Source: Methanobrevibacter ruminantium (lineage in GTDB: Archaea; Methanobacteriota; Methanobacteria; Methanobacteriales; Methanobacteriaceae). From it: a stretch of DNA of 43,293 bases. Each line of letters opens with the position of its first letter. The first letter of the stretch is position 1. The notes beneath the pieces were generated by a model. That model was given only the letters and a program-made list of their open reading frames with translations, did no database searches and had not been told where the DNA came from. The translations under genes were made by a program, and so were the position numbers. Of the stretch, positions 1-9,067 are shown piece after piece. Location of the stretch: NCBI RefSeq assembly GCF_016294135.1, contig NZ_JAEDCO010000013.1, positions 1 to 43,293 on the forward strand, written 5' to 3'.

Positions 1-364
1 ATATTTAAATAATGGATTTAAAATATTATTAATATATTATTGCAATTTGTTAATATTGTTTATTTTCTAATGAAAAATTTATATGGAATTGTAATATTGA
101 TTCATTTAAACAGAACTCATTATCATTAGAAAATTCATTTTACAATAAAAAATTGAATTCATATAAAAAATTTACTTTATTTAGAAATATTTGTTTTAAT
201 TAAAAATACTAATTTGAGTTTATTTTTTCAAAATTAGTCAAATTTTTTAATTAAATTACTTTTTACTAATGTATTGTTATTTTATGTTGATTTAGAAAAC
301 AATTAATCGTTTTTTGAAAAAATTAATAAGGGAGTTTATTTAAAATATTATTTGGAGTCAAATT
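1..364. other. AT-rich spacer upstream of pssA
   Basis: No open reading frame with a ribosome site is visible. The stretch is almost entirely A and T and presumably contains the promoter of the following gene. A GGAG at about 354-357 is the ribosome site for the ATG at 365. I see no RNA gene or convincing repeat. Confidence 0.5.
22..22. other. Placeholder not used
   Basis: No feature; ignore this single-base entry. Confidence 0.
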
Positions 365-1309
365 ATGAGATTAAAAAGTGTAGGAATGGGATATTTTTTA
401 GCTGTTCCAGATGTCATTTCAATATTGAATTTGGTATTTGGATTTTTAGCTATTTTAATGGTTATTGATAATCATTTATCATATGCATCATTGTGCATAC
501 TTGTTGCAGTTGTTTTTGACTCTGTAGATGGATGGGTTTCAAGAAAACTTGATCGTGATGATAAATTTGGTTTTGGAAAAAATATTGATTCTTTAGCAGA
601 CATAGTATCTTTTGGTGTTGCACCTTCAGTCCTTTTATATTATATGGGATTAGGAATATCTGACTGGGCAGGATACTTAATGGCAATTGTAGCTGTTTTA
701 ACACTTGTTTGCGGTATGTTAAGACTTACCCGTTACAATGTAATTTCAGATAAAATTAATTACCATGGATTCGTGGGATTCCCAATACCAGGTACCGCTA
801 TTATCATAGCTACTTATTACCTCAGCGGTTTATTTAATGTTGGAGTTGCTGCTATATTGATGTTATTTGCAGCTTATTTAATGATCAGTACAATCAGATA
901 TCCTAAAGTTGACAATTATTATGTGATTGGATTTGGAGCATTAATGATACTCCTATTGCTTTTACCTATTAATGTATCCATAGAGGCTGTAAATATTCCG
1001 GCTTTAGCATTGTTTGTATTAGCATTGGTCTACATGTTTATGACATTCTTAGAGTTCTTCATTGATACTGAAGAGGCTTTAACTCCAGAAAATGTTAACA
1101 GAAACATTGGACAAGTTAGAGAAATAACCTCTAATAGACTTAGTGTTTCCTTAAGTTCTGCAAAAGATGCTGTCAAATCAATGAAAGAATCTATTAACCA
1201 AGTTTCTTCTGGAGAAATTATTGGCGAAAGCAAAGCGGCAGAAGATGAAAAGGAAGAAAAGGAAGAAAAATTATTAAGCATTCGCACTGGTGAAGTGGAA
1301 GAGGAGTAA
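365..1309 (+). CDS. pssA: Archaetidylserine synthase (CDP-alcohol phosphatidyltransferase)
   Basis: Integral membrane enzyme predicted to transfer a phosphoalcohol, most likely serine, onto CDP-archaeol to make archaeal polar lipid. The CDP-alcohol phosphotransferase signature is complete: D52, D55-G56, R60, G71, D75 and D79, the four aspartates that bind the metals and CDP. About seven hydrophobic segments follow through residue 230. The start is supported by GGAG about 8 bases upstream. Residues from about 235 to 314 form a charged, probably cytosolic tail ending in a Glu/Lys-rich run, which makes the protein longer than the usual 200-240 residues. Family assignment is firm. Serine rather than glycerol or inositol as substrate is inferred from family resemblance. 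Confidence 0.85.
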   Translation: MRLKSVGMGYFLAVPDVISILNLVFGFLAILMVIDNHLSYASLCILVAVVFDSVDGWVSRKLDRDDKFGFGKNIDSLADIVSFGVAPSVLLYYMGLGISDWAGYLMAIVAVLTLVCGMLRLTRYNVISDKINYHGFVGFPIPGTAIIIATYYLSGLFNVGVAAILMLFAAYLMISTIRYPKVDNYYVIGFGALMILLLLLPINVSIEAVNIPALALFVLALVYMFMTFLEFFIDTEEALTPENVNRNIGQVREITSNRLSVSLSSAKDAVKSMKESINQVSSGEIIGESKAAEDEKEEKEEKLLSIRTGEVEEE

Positions 1310-1332
1310 ATTCATTAAATCTTATAATTGTT

Positions 1333-1371
1333 TTATTTAATGATTTAATTTAATGATTTAATTTAATGATT
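1333..1371. repeat. 13-bp AT-rich tandem repeat
   Basis: The unit ATGATTTAATTTA recurs with a period of 13 bp (ATG triplets at 1340, 1353 and 1366), about three partial copies. It lies just downstream of pssA in a T-rich region that probably also serves as terminator. Confidence 0.6.
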
Positions 1372-1567
1372 TTTTAAAATTTCATTTTTCACTTTTTAAT
1401 TTTTTTTAATATTTTTTTTTCTGATTTATTATTTCAATTCTTCTTTTTTATTATTTTTATTTTTTTCAAGCTATTTTTACAAATTGAGTTTAAAACTTAT
1501 GTAATTTCTTTTTTCAAACCTATTTTTTCTACTTATTTTATCTCATTCCATTCCAGGTTTGATAACT

Positions 1568-3124
1568 ATGACTAATCGAAAAAATCGATTTAATTTGTTT
1601 AAGAATGATAAGTTTAAATTGAAATTAGAAAATTTCGGAGAAAAAGGAGAAAAAGATAAATCAGATTTGCAAACGAAAAACAAAAGAGAGGATTCCTCAC
1701 ATTTTCCAAGTTTTGATTCCATAATCCCTGAAAGTTCACCCTTAAAAAACAATTCAAATTCTCCTTCCAATTCTGGATTTTATAATGACGAGTTTAAATC
1801 TAAGAACCAATCTAATGCTGCTGGTGATTTATATGGAGTTGATGAGAAATATGCTAAATATATCTACTCTAATCCTGAATGTTTTAATGATTCTGATGAG
1901 GAAGATGGTGGATTTCCAGATGGTTTAAATGGGTTAAACAAAGGAAAAAATGAAGGTCCGGATAAGAAAACAATTAAAAATGAGTTGTTACGATTTAAGG
2001 CTAATCTATTGAATCAAAAGGATTCCTCAAAGTCATCATTTGCTAAGATAACTATTTTTCTAATAATTCTGGTATTGCTTTCATCAATATTCTATTTTTT
2101 TGTTTATCAGCCGTTTCAGAATGAATTGAATTTAGAAAAAAATTCAAAACTGAATGAGTTGAATGCATTGTATAAAGGGCCTTTGGAGGTTAATGATAAT
2201 GCTTACACTTTGGAAAATAGAATCAATCAGGCTTATGATATTGAGGAAATCAAGTCAATTGATGTTTTGCGATATGCTACTAAGGATTGGAGAATCTATC
2301 ATAGCTCTAAAATTGTATCTTGCAAGGACGATTTTGGCAGGATAATGATGTCTTATGGTGAAAATAAGAATATCATAATGTCTGTTAAAGATGCTAATGA
2401 TTTTGTTAAGGACAATGATGCTAAGGTCTTATCAAATGTTCAGTTTGAAAAAGTCAATACTGTTATTGTGCCGATTTCCCTTTCAAGGCTTCAAGCTACT
2501 GCAGGGCTGATTTCTGTCGGTTCAGTAGTTGATGTTTATTCATTAAGCGATAATGATTCAGACTATTCCTATGGCAATGAAGACCTTAGTGAAGATGAAG
2601 AGATAAGCAACGATTTAAGTTCAATTTCATCAAATGAAACACTTGATGGCACTTTGGAAGAGACAGAAAAGGATCCGATTGTAAGTGGTGCAACTGTTTT
2701 GGCAATCTTGCGCTCTAAAGATAGTGGTTTGGTTGATAGCACTGTTTCAAAATCAAAAACAGTCATTAAGGGAAATGAAACAAAGCCATTTGAAAACACA
2801 GTTTCCTATTCAAGTGATGTTGAGGAACTTCTTAAATCATCCGTATTAAACTCAAAAAGTGATAATAATATCTTAGACTCTTATTTGATGAATTATGGGG
2901 TCAGATTATCAAATTTTGAGAGAATGTCCAATTTAGGAGACTTGGATTCTGAATATATTATTCTCTTGGAAGTGCCCCAATCTGATGTAAATTTTGTTAT
3001 AAACAATATGGATAATTTGATTTTAGCTATTCCTACAGATTTTGCACCTAATTGGGTGGTGGATGAGTTAAACGAGACATATTATGAGAATTTATATCAA
3101 GACCAATCTTTAGATTTCTTATAA
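1568..3124 (+). CDS. Membrane-anchored DUF515-like protein with CpaB/SAF-like region
   Basis: A 518-residue protein. An Asn/Ser/Lys-rich N-terminal part of about 155 residues precedes one strong transmembrane helix at roughly 160-182, then a large, probably external domain. That domain resembles the SAF/RcpC organisation of CpaB pilus-assembly proteins: a segment around 'GLISVGSVVDVYSL', an acidic low-complexity insert, and a final 'LLEVPQSDVNFVI' strand-helix unit. I recall such proteins as DUF515 in Methanobacteriales, but that is recognition, not a search result. The ATG at 1568 is preferred over the upstream TTG at 1559 because AGG lies upstream at sensible spacing. A sortase follows about 190 bp downstream, suggesting an envelope role. 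Exact function unknown. Confidence 0.65.
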   Translation: MTNRKNRFNLFKNDKFKLKLENFGEKGEKDKSDLQTKNKREDSSHFPSFDSIIPESSPLKNNSNSPSNSGFYNDEFKSKNQSNAAGDLYGVDEKYAKYIYSNPECFNDSDEEDGGFPDGLNGLNKGKNEGPDKKTIKNELLRFKANLLNQKDSSKSSFAKITIFLIILVLLSSIFYFFVYQPFQNELNLEKNSKLNELNALYKGPLEVNDNAYTLENRINQAYDIEEIKSIDVLRYATKDWRIYHSSKIVSCKDDFGRIMMSYGENKNIIMSVKDANDFVKDNDAKVLSNVQFEKVNTVIVPISLSRLQATAGLISVGSVVDVYSLSDNDSDYSYGNEDLSEDEEISNDLSSISSNETLDGTLEETEKDPIVSGATVLAILRSKDSGLVDSTVSKSKTVIKGNETKPFENTVSYSSDVEELLKSSVLNSKSDNNILDSYLMNYGVRLSNFERMSNLGDLDSEYIILLEVPQSDVNFVINNMDNLILAIPTDFAPNWVVDELNETYYENLYQDQSLDFL

Positions 3125-3315
3125 TCTATTTAACCAATCTATATGACTAAACTATTTTACCAACCAATCAATCTTTACAAATCCATTCAAATTGAATATT
3201 ATAAATTTATTAAATATGAAAAATAGATAAAACTATAGAATCAATATTTAAGTTTTTTATTTAGTTATTTAATTAAGTCATTTAATTAAAATTAGTTAAT
3301 TTGTTGATGATTTTT

Positions 3316-4077
3316 ATGGATATAAAAAAATATATAAAGCCTACAACAATTATTGTCATTATTGCTTTTTTGATTATAGGATTATATGCTTTAACTGAGG
3401 TTAATTACTTTTCATATAAACAAGTTGCAGAATCTAAGGATGTCAATGCTTCAGTTGTAGTAATCCCTGCTATAGGAGTTTTTGAGAAGATCAACAATGT
3501 TTCAATATCCCAAGGGGTTTATATTGATGAGACTTCCAATATTCCAACTAAAGGAGATACTGTTTTATATGGACACAGAACCTTGCAAGGGTCTCCGTTT
3601 TTACGTTTAGATACTCTTAAGAAAGGAGATGTTGTCACTGTAGAATGGCCTGGAATCGGTGAAGTGAATTACACTGTCAAGGAATCTGAAATAATTGCAC
3701 CGACTAATTTCCTAGATTTAAATGAAAGTCATGCAAATGATGTTAATAGTCAGGATTTGTACTTGGTAACATGTCACCCAATAGGTTCATCTGCTCAAAG
3801 GCTTGTTGTAACTGCTGAATTAGACTCAATAAGCCCAATCAATGAAACAGTGTTGGAACAAAATCCTCAAGCGCACTGGGCTTGGTTAATTACTGCAGGA
3901 TTCTTGATTCTTGGTTTGATTGTAACATATTTCACTCCTGCTGAAGAAAGGAAAATCATTTTGGCAGTTGTCATAGCCATTACAATTGTTCTTGCGTATT
4001 TCTGTATTTTCCCAATATCCTCACAGGTCTGGGCGGATCAATTAGGATGGTTAAATAGTTTGATTGGAGTAAATTAG
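3316..4077 (+). CDS. Sortase family transpeptidase
   Basis: Predicted membrane cysteine transpeptidase that cleaves a sorting signal and attaches surface proteins. From the ATG at 3316 (253 residues), the catalytic triad is visible: H87 in YGHRT, C153 in LVTCHP and R162 in QRLVV. One N-terminal transmembrane helix precedes the catalytic barrel, and two more C-terminal helices follow (about 190-245), a topology common in archaeal sortases. Alternative starts TTG 3301 and ATG 3307 exist; 3316 is chosen because TGATG lies just upstream. It neighbours the CpaB-like protein and could process envelope or filament proteins. No LPXTG-type substrate is visible in the window, so the substrate is unknown. 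Confidence 0.85.
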   Translation: MDIKKYIKPTTIIVIIAFLIIGLYALTEVNYFSYKQVAESKDVNASVVVIPAIGVFEKINNVSISQGVYIDETSNIPTKGDTVLYGHRTLQGSPFLRLDTLKKGDVVTVEWPGIGEVNYTVKESEIIAPTNFLDLNESHANDVNSQDLYLVTCHPIGSSAQRLVVTAELDSISPINETVLEQNPQAHWAWLITAGFLILGLIVTYFTPAEERKIILAVVIAITIVLAYFCIFPISSQVWADQLGWLNSLIGVN

Positions 4078-4173
4078 TAGGATTGAATTCATTATTAAAT
4101 ATTAAATTTAAATTATTAGAATTAATTTATGTAATTAAAGGATTGAATTAATTGATTTATTTAGAGGTATTTT

Positions 4174-4545
4174 ATGGGCGCTAAAGAAGAATATTTTTCT
4201 AATATTTCAAATAGGGAAAGAGCAATATTTGAAGGAGCCATTAGTATGGGAGCATTATTCCATCAATTTGTAGGCACTCCTTTCAATAAAACCAATATTG
4301 CAAGTTTAGAAAAAGCTATGGAGGAATCTTTCGCTTTACAGCCTTGCATTGAAAAGGTTGAAGTTTCAATTGATTTAGACAGATTGGATAATGCCATGAC
4401 TGAATTTGAATACACTTCATTAAGTGGGGATATGCTGGATGTAAAGATCTATTCAAAAGTGGATGATGTTTTGGCAGTTATTAGAATCAAATTCATAGAA
4501 GAGCTTAACTATCCTTTAATGTACGTTGAAGAGATTATTGAATAA
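4174..4545 (+). CDS. mptD: Archaeal dihydroneopterin aldolase MptD
   Basis: A 123-residue protein of the archaeal family first known as DUF372. It converts 7,8-dihydroneopterin to 6-hydroxymethyl-7,8-dihydropterin plus glycolaldehyde in tetrahydromethanopterin biosynthesis. The diagnostic stretch is 'FEGAISMGALFHQFVGTPF' near residues 19-37, which carries the conserved Glu and His of the family. Length fits a complete protein, and GAGGT lies upstream of the ATG. It is followed by a T-rich spacer and appears to be a separate unit from the kor genes. Assignment rests on the family motif. Confidence 0.8.
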   Translation: MGAKEEYFSNISNRERAIFEGAISMGALFHQFVGTPFNKTNIASLEKAMEESFALQPCIEKVEVSIDLDRLDNAMTEFEYTSLSGDMLDVKIYSKVDDVLAVIRIKFIEELNYPLMYVEEIIE

Positions 4546-4856
4546 TCCTTCAATTCTCTTTTTAATTCCTTCAACAACTCTTCTATTCTCTCTTTTTCTA
4601 CAATTCTTTTTTATGATTTTTTTACTTTTTTTTACTTTTATTTTTTTAATTTTAATTTATTTTCTATTTTCTAATGATTTTTCACATGATTAAAAAAATC
4701 TAATTATTTTGTTTACTTATACTAAATTATTTAAATAAATAAACTCATATATAATAATATTATGATTTATATCTTAAGATAATCAACTGATAAGGTATAA
4801 TTTTAATATTTGAACTAATATTTTTTCAAACTATACAAAGTATGTGAGATGATTTA
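4546..4856. promoter_or_regulatory. Spacer with T-rich terminator and putative kor promoter
   Basis: The first ~120 bases are T-rich, typical of archaeal termination. A TATA-like stretch CATATATAATAATA at about 4747-4760 could drive the kor operon, leaving a leader of roughly 75-80 bases. GAGATGAT just upstream of 4857 is the ribosome site. No gene is seen here. Confidence 0.4.
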
Positions 4857-5063
4857 ATGATTATTATAGATTCTAAGCTTTGTAAAGGATGCGATATTTG
4901 TATAGCTACTTGTCCTAAAAATGTTTATTCAAAATCTGATAAAGTAAACACAAAAAATGTTTACCTTCCTTTCCCAGAACATGAGGAAGGTTGCACTAGA
5001 TGTGGCTTATGTGAATTATCATGTCCTGATCAAGCTATTTATGTTGGAAAAGAGGTGGAATAA
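4857..5063 (+). CDS. korD: 2-oxoglutarate:ferredoxin oxidoreductase, delta (ferredoxin) subunit
   Basis: A 68-residue ferredoxin-like subunit with two complete [4Fe-4S] motifs: CKGCDICIATCP starting at C9 and CTRCGLCELSCP near residues 46-57. It passes electrons between the thiamine-diphosphate centre and ferredoxin. The stop codon abuts the korA start (5064), with GAGGTGG acting as the downstream ribosome site, so translation is probably coupled. First gene of korDABC. Confidence 0.9.
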   Translation: MIIIDSKLCKGCDICIATCPKNVYSKSDKVNTKNVYLPFPEHEEGCTRCGLCELSCPDQAIYVGKEVE

Positions 5064-6194
5064 ATGGCGGAAGAGCGTTTTGTTCAAGGAAATGAAGCTT
5101 GTGCATTAGGTGCAATTGCTGCAAACTGCAGATTCTTTGCAGGTTATCCAATTACTCCATCTACTGAAATCGCAGAACAAATGTCTATCTTGCTTCCAAA
5201 ATACGGCGGATCCTTTGTTCAAATGGAAGATGAAATTGCATCTGCTGGTGCTATCATTGGAGCTTCATGGAGTGGTATGAAAGCAATGACCGCTACTTCT
5301 GGTCCTGGTATTTCATTAATGCAGGAAAATATCGGTTACGGATTCATTACAGAAACTCCTATTGTAATTATCAATGTACAAAGAGGTTCCCCATCCACTG
5401 GTCAACCTACCATGTCTGCTCAAGCTGATATGATGCAAGTTCGTTGGGGTTCTCATGGGGATTATGAACCTATTGCTTTAGCACCTTCATCTGTTCAGGA
5501 ATTCTTTGATTTTACTATCAAGGCTTTTAATTTAGCTGAAGAGTACAGAGTTCCAGTAACTGTTCTTGCTGATGAAGTTGTAGGGCATATGAGAGAAAAA
5601 TTGATTATTCCTGATGATATCAAAATTGTAGCTCGTAAAAGACCTGAAAAAGTAGATGGCCAATACTTGCCATTTGATGCTCCTTGTGATGGAACTACTC
5701 TTATGCCTGCTTTTGGTGATGGATTCAATATTCACGTAACTGGTCTCACTCACGATGAAAGAGGTTATCCGGACACTAACGACCCAGACACCCATACCAA
5801 ATTGGTTGAAAGATTATGCAATAAGGTTTTAATGCACCGAAAGGATATCTGTTCAGTTAAAAAGGAAAATTGTGATGATGCAGATATCGTTATTGTATCA
5901 TGTGGTTCTCCATACCGTTCTGTTGGAGCGGCTATGAAAAAGGCAAGAGAAGAAGGCATAAAAGTAGGATCTCTTAAAATTGACACTCCATGGCCTTTCC
6001 CAGAAGAGGAAATTGCTGAAATCGCTAAAACTGCAAGTGACATAATTGTTCCTGAAATGAATTTAGGGCAAATTGTTCATGAAGTTGAAAGGGCAGCACA
6101 AGGTGAAGCTAATGTTCACTTGATTGGCAAGATTGGAGGAATCCTTCATAAGCCTGATGAAATTTACGATAAGATTAAGGAGATTAATGGATAG
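5064..6194 (+). CDS. korA: 2-oxoglutarate:ferredoxin oxidoreductase, alpha subunit
   Basis: A 376-residue subunit of the enzyme that reductively carboxylates succinyl-CoA to 2-oxoglutarate in methanogens. It has the N-terminal pyrimidine-binding-type fold ('GYPITPSTEIAEQM', 'MEDEIASAGAIIGASWSG', 'ATSGPGISLMQENIGY') and a C-terminal transketolase-like domain. The KorA rather than PorA or VorA call rests on the four-gene D-A-B-C order, overall length and the neighbouring sucC. Expected length and no frameshift. Confidence 0.88.
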   Translation: MAEERFVQGNEACALGAIAANCRFFAGYPITPSTEIAEQMSILLPKYGGSFVQMEDEIASAGAIIGASWSGMKAMTATSGPGISLMQENIGYGFITETPIVIINVQRGSPSTGQPTMSAQADMMQVRWGSHGDYEPIALAPSSVQEFFDFTIKAFNLAEEYRVPVTVLADEVVGHMREKLIIPDDIKIVARKRPEKVDGQYLPFDAPCDGTTLMPAFGDGFNIHVTGLTHDERGYPDTNDPDTHTKLVERLCNKVLMHRKDICSVKKENCDDADIVIVSCGSPYRSVGAAMKKAREEGIKVGSLKIDTPWPFPEEEIAEIAKTASDIIVPEMNLGQIVHEVERAAQGEANVHLIGKIGGILHKPDEIYDKIKEING

Positions 6195-6202
6195 GTGGTA
6201 AA

Positions 6203-7063
6203 ATGGTAGAAAGGGAAAGCCCATATAAAAAATATCTTAGAGAAGAAAGATTGCCACACATATTCTGTCCAGGTTGTGGAAATGGTACCGTTATGAGTAC
6301 CTTCTTTAAGGGTTTAGAAGGAACAGATATCGATTTTGAAAATGTTGCTATGGTTTCAGGTATCGGTTGCTCTTCAAGGATCCCGGGTTATGCAAAATGT
6401 GATTCACTCCACACAACTCACGGAAGAGCTTTAAGCTTTGCAACTGGATTGAAGGTAGGAAACCCTGACTTGGATGTTGTTGTATTTACTGGTGATGGGG
6501 ATGCAGCGTCCATTGGTGGAAATCATTTGATTCATGCTGCAAGAAGAAACATTAATCTTACTGTAATCTGTATCAACAATAATATTTATGGTATGACTGG
6601 TGGTCAAATCAGTCCAACTTCCCCAAAAGGAAGCTTTGGTACAACCGCACCTTACGGTTCAAGAGACATGCCGTTTAATTTAGCTGAGCTTGTAAGTGCC
6701 GCTGGTGCATCTTATGTTGCTAGATGGACCACTACCCATCCGCTTCAATTATCCAAAGCTATTCAAAAAGGTTTGGAAAATGAGGGTTTCTCATTTATTG
6801 AAGTTGTTTCCCAATGTCCAACTTACTTTGGACGTAAAAACAAAATGAAAACTCCATTGCAAATGTTTGAATGGATCAAGGAAAACAGCATCAATAAAAG
6901 AAGAGCAGAAAAGATGGATGAAGCTGAATTGGAAGGAAAGATCATTGTTGGTGAATTTGCTAATAAGCCACATGCAGAATTAACTGCTAACATCAAGGCA
7001 TTGGCTGAAGAGAATTCAGATAAGCCACTCGCTATTAAATCTGCATTTGAGGAGTTGGATTAA
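6203..7063 (+). CDS. korB: 2-oxoglutarate:ferredoxin oxidoreductase, beta subunit (ThDP-binding)
   Basis: A 286-residue subunit carrying thiamine diphosphate. The ThDP/Mg motif is visible as GDGDAASIGGNHL followed by 'NNNIYGMTGGQ'. The N-terminal 'FCPGCGNG' and the later C in 'GIGCSS' are typical of the beta subunit. It begins 8 bases after korA with a GGTGG-type ribosome site and is followed at once by korC. Confidence 0.9.
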   Translation: MVERESPYKKYLREERLPHIFCPGCGNGTVMSTFFKGLEGTDIDFENVAMVSGIGCSSRIPGYAKCDSLHTTHGRALSFATGLKVGNPDLDVVVFTGDGDAASIGGNHLIHAARRNINLTVICINNNIYGMTGGQISPTSPKGSFGTTAPYGSRDMPFNLAELVSAAGASYVARWTTTHPLQLSKAIQKGLENEGFSFIEVVSQCPTYFGRKNKMKTPLQMFEWIKENSINKRRAEKMDEAELEGKIIVGEFANKPHAELTANIKALAEENSDKPLAIKSAFEELD

Positions 7064-7064
7064 G

Positions 7065-7610
7065 ATGAGAACTGAAGTTCGTATAGCTGGTTTTGGTGGT
7101 CAAGGAGTAATTATGGCTGGAGTTATCATTGGTAAGGCTGCTTCCCTCTTTGATAATAAAAATGCGGTTCAAACCCAATCTTATGGTCCTGAAGCTCGTG
7201 GAGGAGCTTCAAGAACTGAAGTTGTTATTGATGATGATGAAATCGACTATCCTAAAGTAACCAGTCCAGACATTTTGGTTGCTATGTCTCATGAGGCTTT
7301 GATTAAATATATGGGTGATTTGAAGGATGAAGGTGTCTTGATTATCGATCCAGATATGATTGTTGAAGAAGAGATAGTTGATTTTGTAAAGGAACACAAA
7401 ATAAAGCTTTACAGAGCACCTGCAACTAAAACTGCAACTGAAGATGTTGGACTCAGAATAGTTGCAAACATTGTAATGATTGGTGCAATTGTAAAGGTCA
7501 CTGAAGTCGTTTCAGTTGATGCAGCAAAACAAGCTATTTTAGACAGTGTACCTAAAGGTACTGAGGATAAGAATATTCAAGCATTTGAAGCAGGATACGC
7601 TTTGCTTTAA
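7065..7610 (+). CDS. korC: 2-oxoglutarate:ferredoxin oxidoreductase, gamma subunit
   Basis: A 181-residue gamma subunit; 'RIAGFGGQGVIMAGVIIGKAA' and 'TQSYGPEARGGASRTEVVI' are hallmarks of the family. The ATG at 7065 is one base after the korB stop and has GGAG about 10 bases upstream, so it is chosen over an in-frame TTG at 7047 inside korB. Last gene of the korDABC operon; a T-rich tract follows and likely terminates transcription. Confidence 0.9.
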   Translation: MRTEVRIAGFGGQGVIMAGVIIGKAASLFDNKNAVQTQSYGPEARGGASRTEVVIDDDEIDYPKVTSPDILVAMSHEALIKYMGDLKDEGVLIIDPDMIVEEEIVDFVKEHKIKLYRAPATKTATEDVGLRIVANIVMIGAIVKVTEVVSVDAAKQAILDSVPKGTEDKNIQAFEAGYALL

Positions 7611-7877
7611 ATATTTTTATCATTTTTTCTTTTTTTAATATTTCAAATAATTTTTTAATTTTTTAATTCAATTTTAACTATTTTTTATAAATAATTTTAA
7701 TAATAAGAAATAACATATTATATTATGTTTAAGATAATACATCAGTTCTATTGCAATATATTAAATATATTTACAAAAATTTTTCATAGGACATTTATCT
7801 TTTTAATTTATTTAATATTCATAAGTATTTTTAAAATTCATACTAATTTTCATGCTTATTAAATAAGAGTGAGAAAA

Positions 7878-8999
7878 ATGAAGTTTTTTGAACATAGTGC
7901 AAAAAAAGTTTTTGAAAGTGAAGGAATTAAAATTTTAGAAGGGCATGTTGTATACTCTCCTGAAGAGGCAATGGAAGTTGCTACTGAATTTGGCAGACCT
8001 ATTGTACTCAAATCTCAAGTTTTAGTTGGTGGAAGAGGTAAAGCAGGAGGTATTAAGTTTGCATATAACCCTGGTGAAGCATTTGAAATAGCTAATGAGT
8101 TATTAAAGTTAGAGATTAAAGGTGAAAAAGTAAAACACTTGCTCATTGAAGAAAAAGCAAATATCCAAAGGGAATTTTTCTTAAGTGTTTCAAATGACAG
8201 GGCAAATAAAACTCCAATCATTATGGCAAGTGCTGAAGGTGGGGTTGAAATTGAAGAATTGGCTAAGACATCCCCTGAAAAAATCATTAGGTATAATGTA
8301 GACCCATTAAAAGAGTTCTTGCCTTATGAAGCTCGTGAAATAGCTCGTAAAATGGGAGTTAGCTCTGAATTGATGTCTCAAATTGGTGCTATCATTTGGA
8401 AGCTCTATAATGTTTATGATAAGTACGATGCAGAAATTGCAGAAATAAACCCTCTCATATTAACTGATGATGGATTGATTGCAGCTGATGCAAAATTGGA
8501 AATTGAAAATGATGCTTTATTCCGTCATCAAGATCAAGTAAGACAAAACAGATTCAAGAAAAAAGACTTTGCATTTGTAAAGCTTGATGGTGACATTGCA
8601 GTTATCGGAAATGGAGCAGGATTGACCTTAACAGGTATGGATATGGTTACATTATTCGGTGGAAAACCTGCAACTTTCTTGGATATCGGTGGTGGAGCAT
8701 CTGATGAATCCATTAAAAAAGCTTTAAACTTAGTTTTAAATTACCCTCCTGTAAAAGTTGTATTCCTTAATGTTTTAGGTGGTATTACCAGAGCGGATGA
8801 TGTTGCAAGAGGCGTAATTGCAGCTTTAGAAGATAATAAAGGGGATGTAAACATTGTAACAAGACTTACTGGTACAAATGAAGAGGAAGGTCAAAGATTA
8901 CTTGAAGAAGCAGGCATTCCTTATGAAATCTCATTAGAAGAAGCTGCTAAAAAAGCAGTTGCAATGTGTGAAGAGATTAAAGCACAAGAAGCTAAATAA
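7878..8999 (+). CDS. sucC: Succinate-CoA ligase (ADP-forming), beta subunit
   Basis: A 373-residue ATP-grasp subunit of succinyl-CoA synthetase, which in methanogens makes the succinyl-CoA used by Kor. Features include 'LVGGRGKAGGIKFA' in the nucleotide-binding region, 'EINPL' at the metal site and the C-terminal 'FLDIGGGASDE' CoA-ligase domain. The ATG at 7878 fits the family N terminus better than the GTG at 7869 and has GAGTGAG upstream. The alpha subunit gene (sucD) is not adjacent. The 267-bp AT-rich gap from korC suggests a separate promoter. Confidence 0.9.
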   Translation: MKFFEHSAKKVFESEGIKILEGHVVYSPEEAMEVATEFGRPIVLKSQVLVGGRGKAGGIKFAYNPGEAFEIANELLKLEIKGEKVKHLLIEEKANIQREFFLSVSNDRANKTPIIMASAEGGVEIEELAKTSPEKIIRYNVDPLKEFLPYEAREIARKMGVSSELMSQIGAIIWKLYNVYDKYDAEIAEINPLILTDDGLIAADAKLEIENDALFRHQDQVRQNRFKKKDFAFVKLDGDIAVIGNGAGLTLTGMDMVTLFGGKPATFLDIGGGASDESIKKALNLVLNYPPVKVVFLNVLGGITRADDVARGVIAALEDNKGDVNIVTRLTGTNEEEGQRLLEEAGIPYEISLEEAAKKAVAMCEEIKAQEAK

Positions 9000-9067
9000 A
9001 CTTTTCATTTAATCTTTTCTTTTTTCTATTTTTTTCTATTTATTTTTATAATTTATTAATTCTATTT

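Noticed and set aside
22..22. A single-base entry in the feature list with confidence 0
   Set aside because: It is not a feature and carries no annotation; disregard it.
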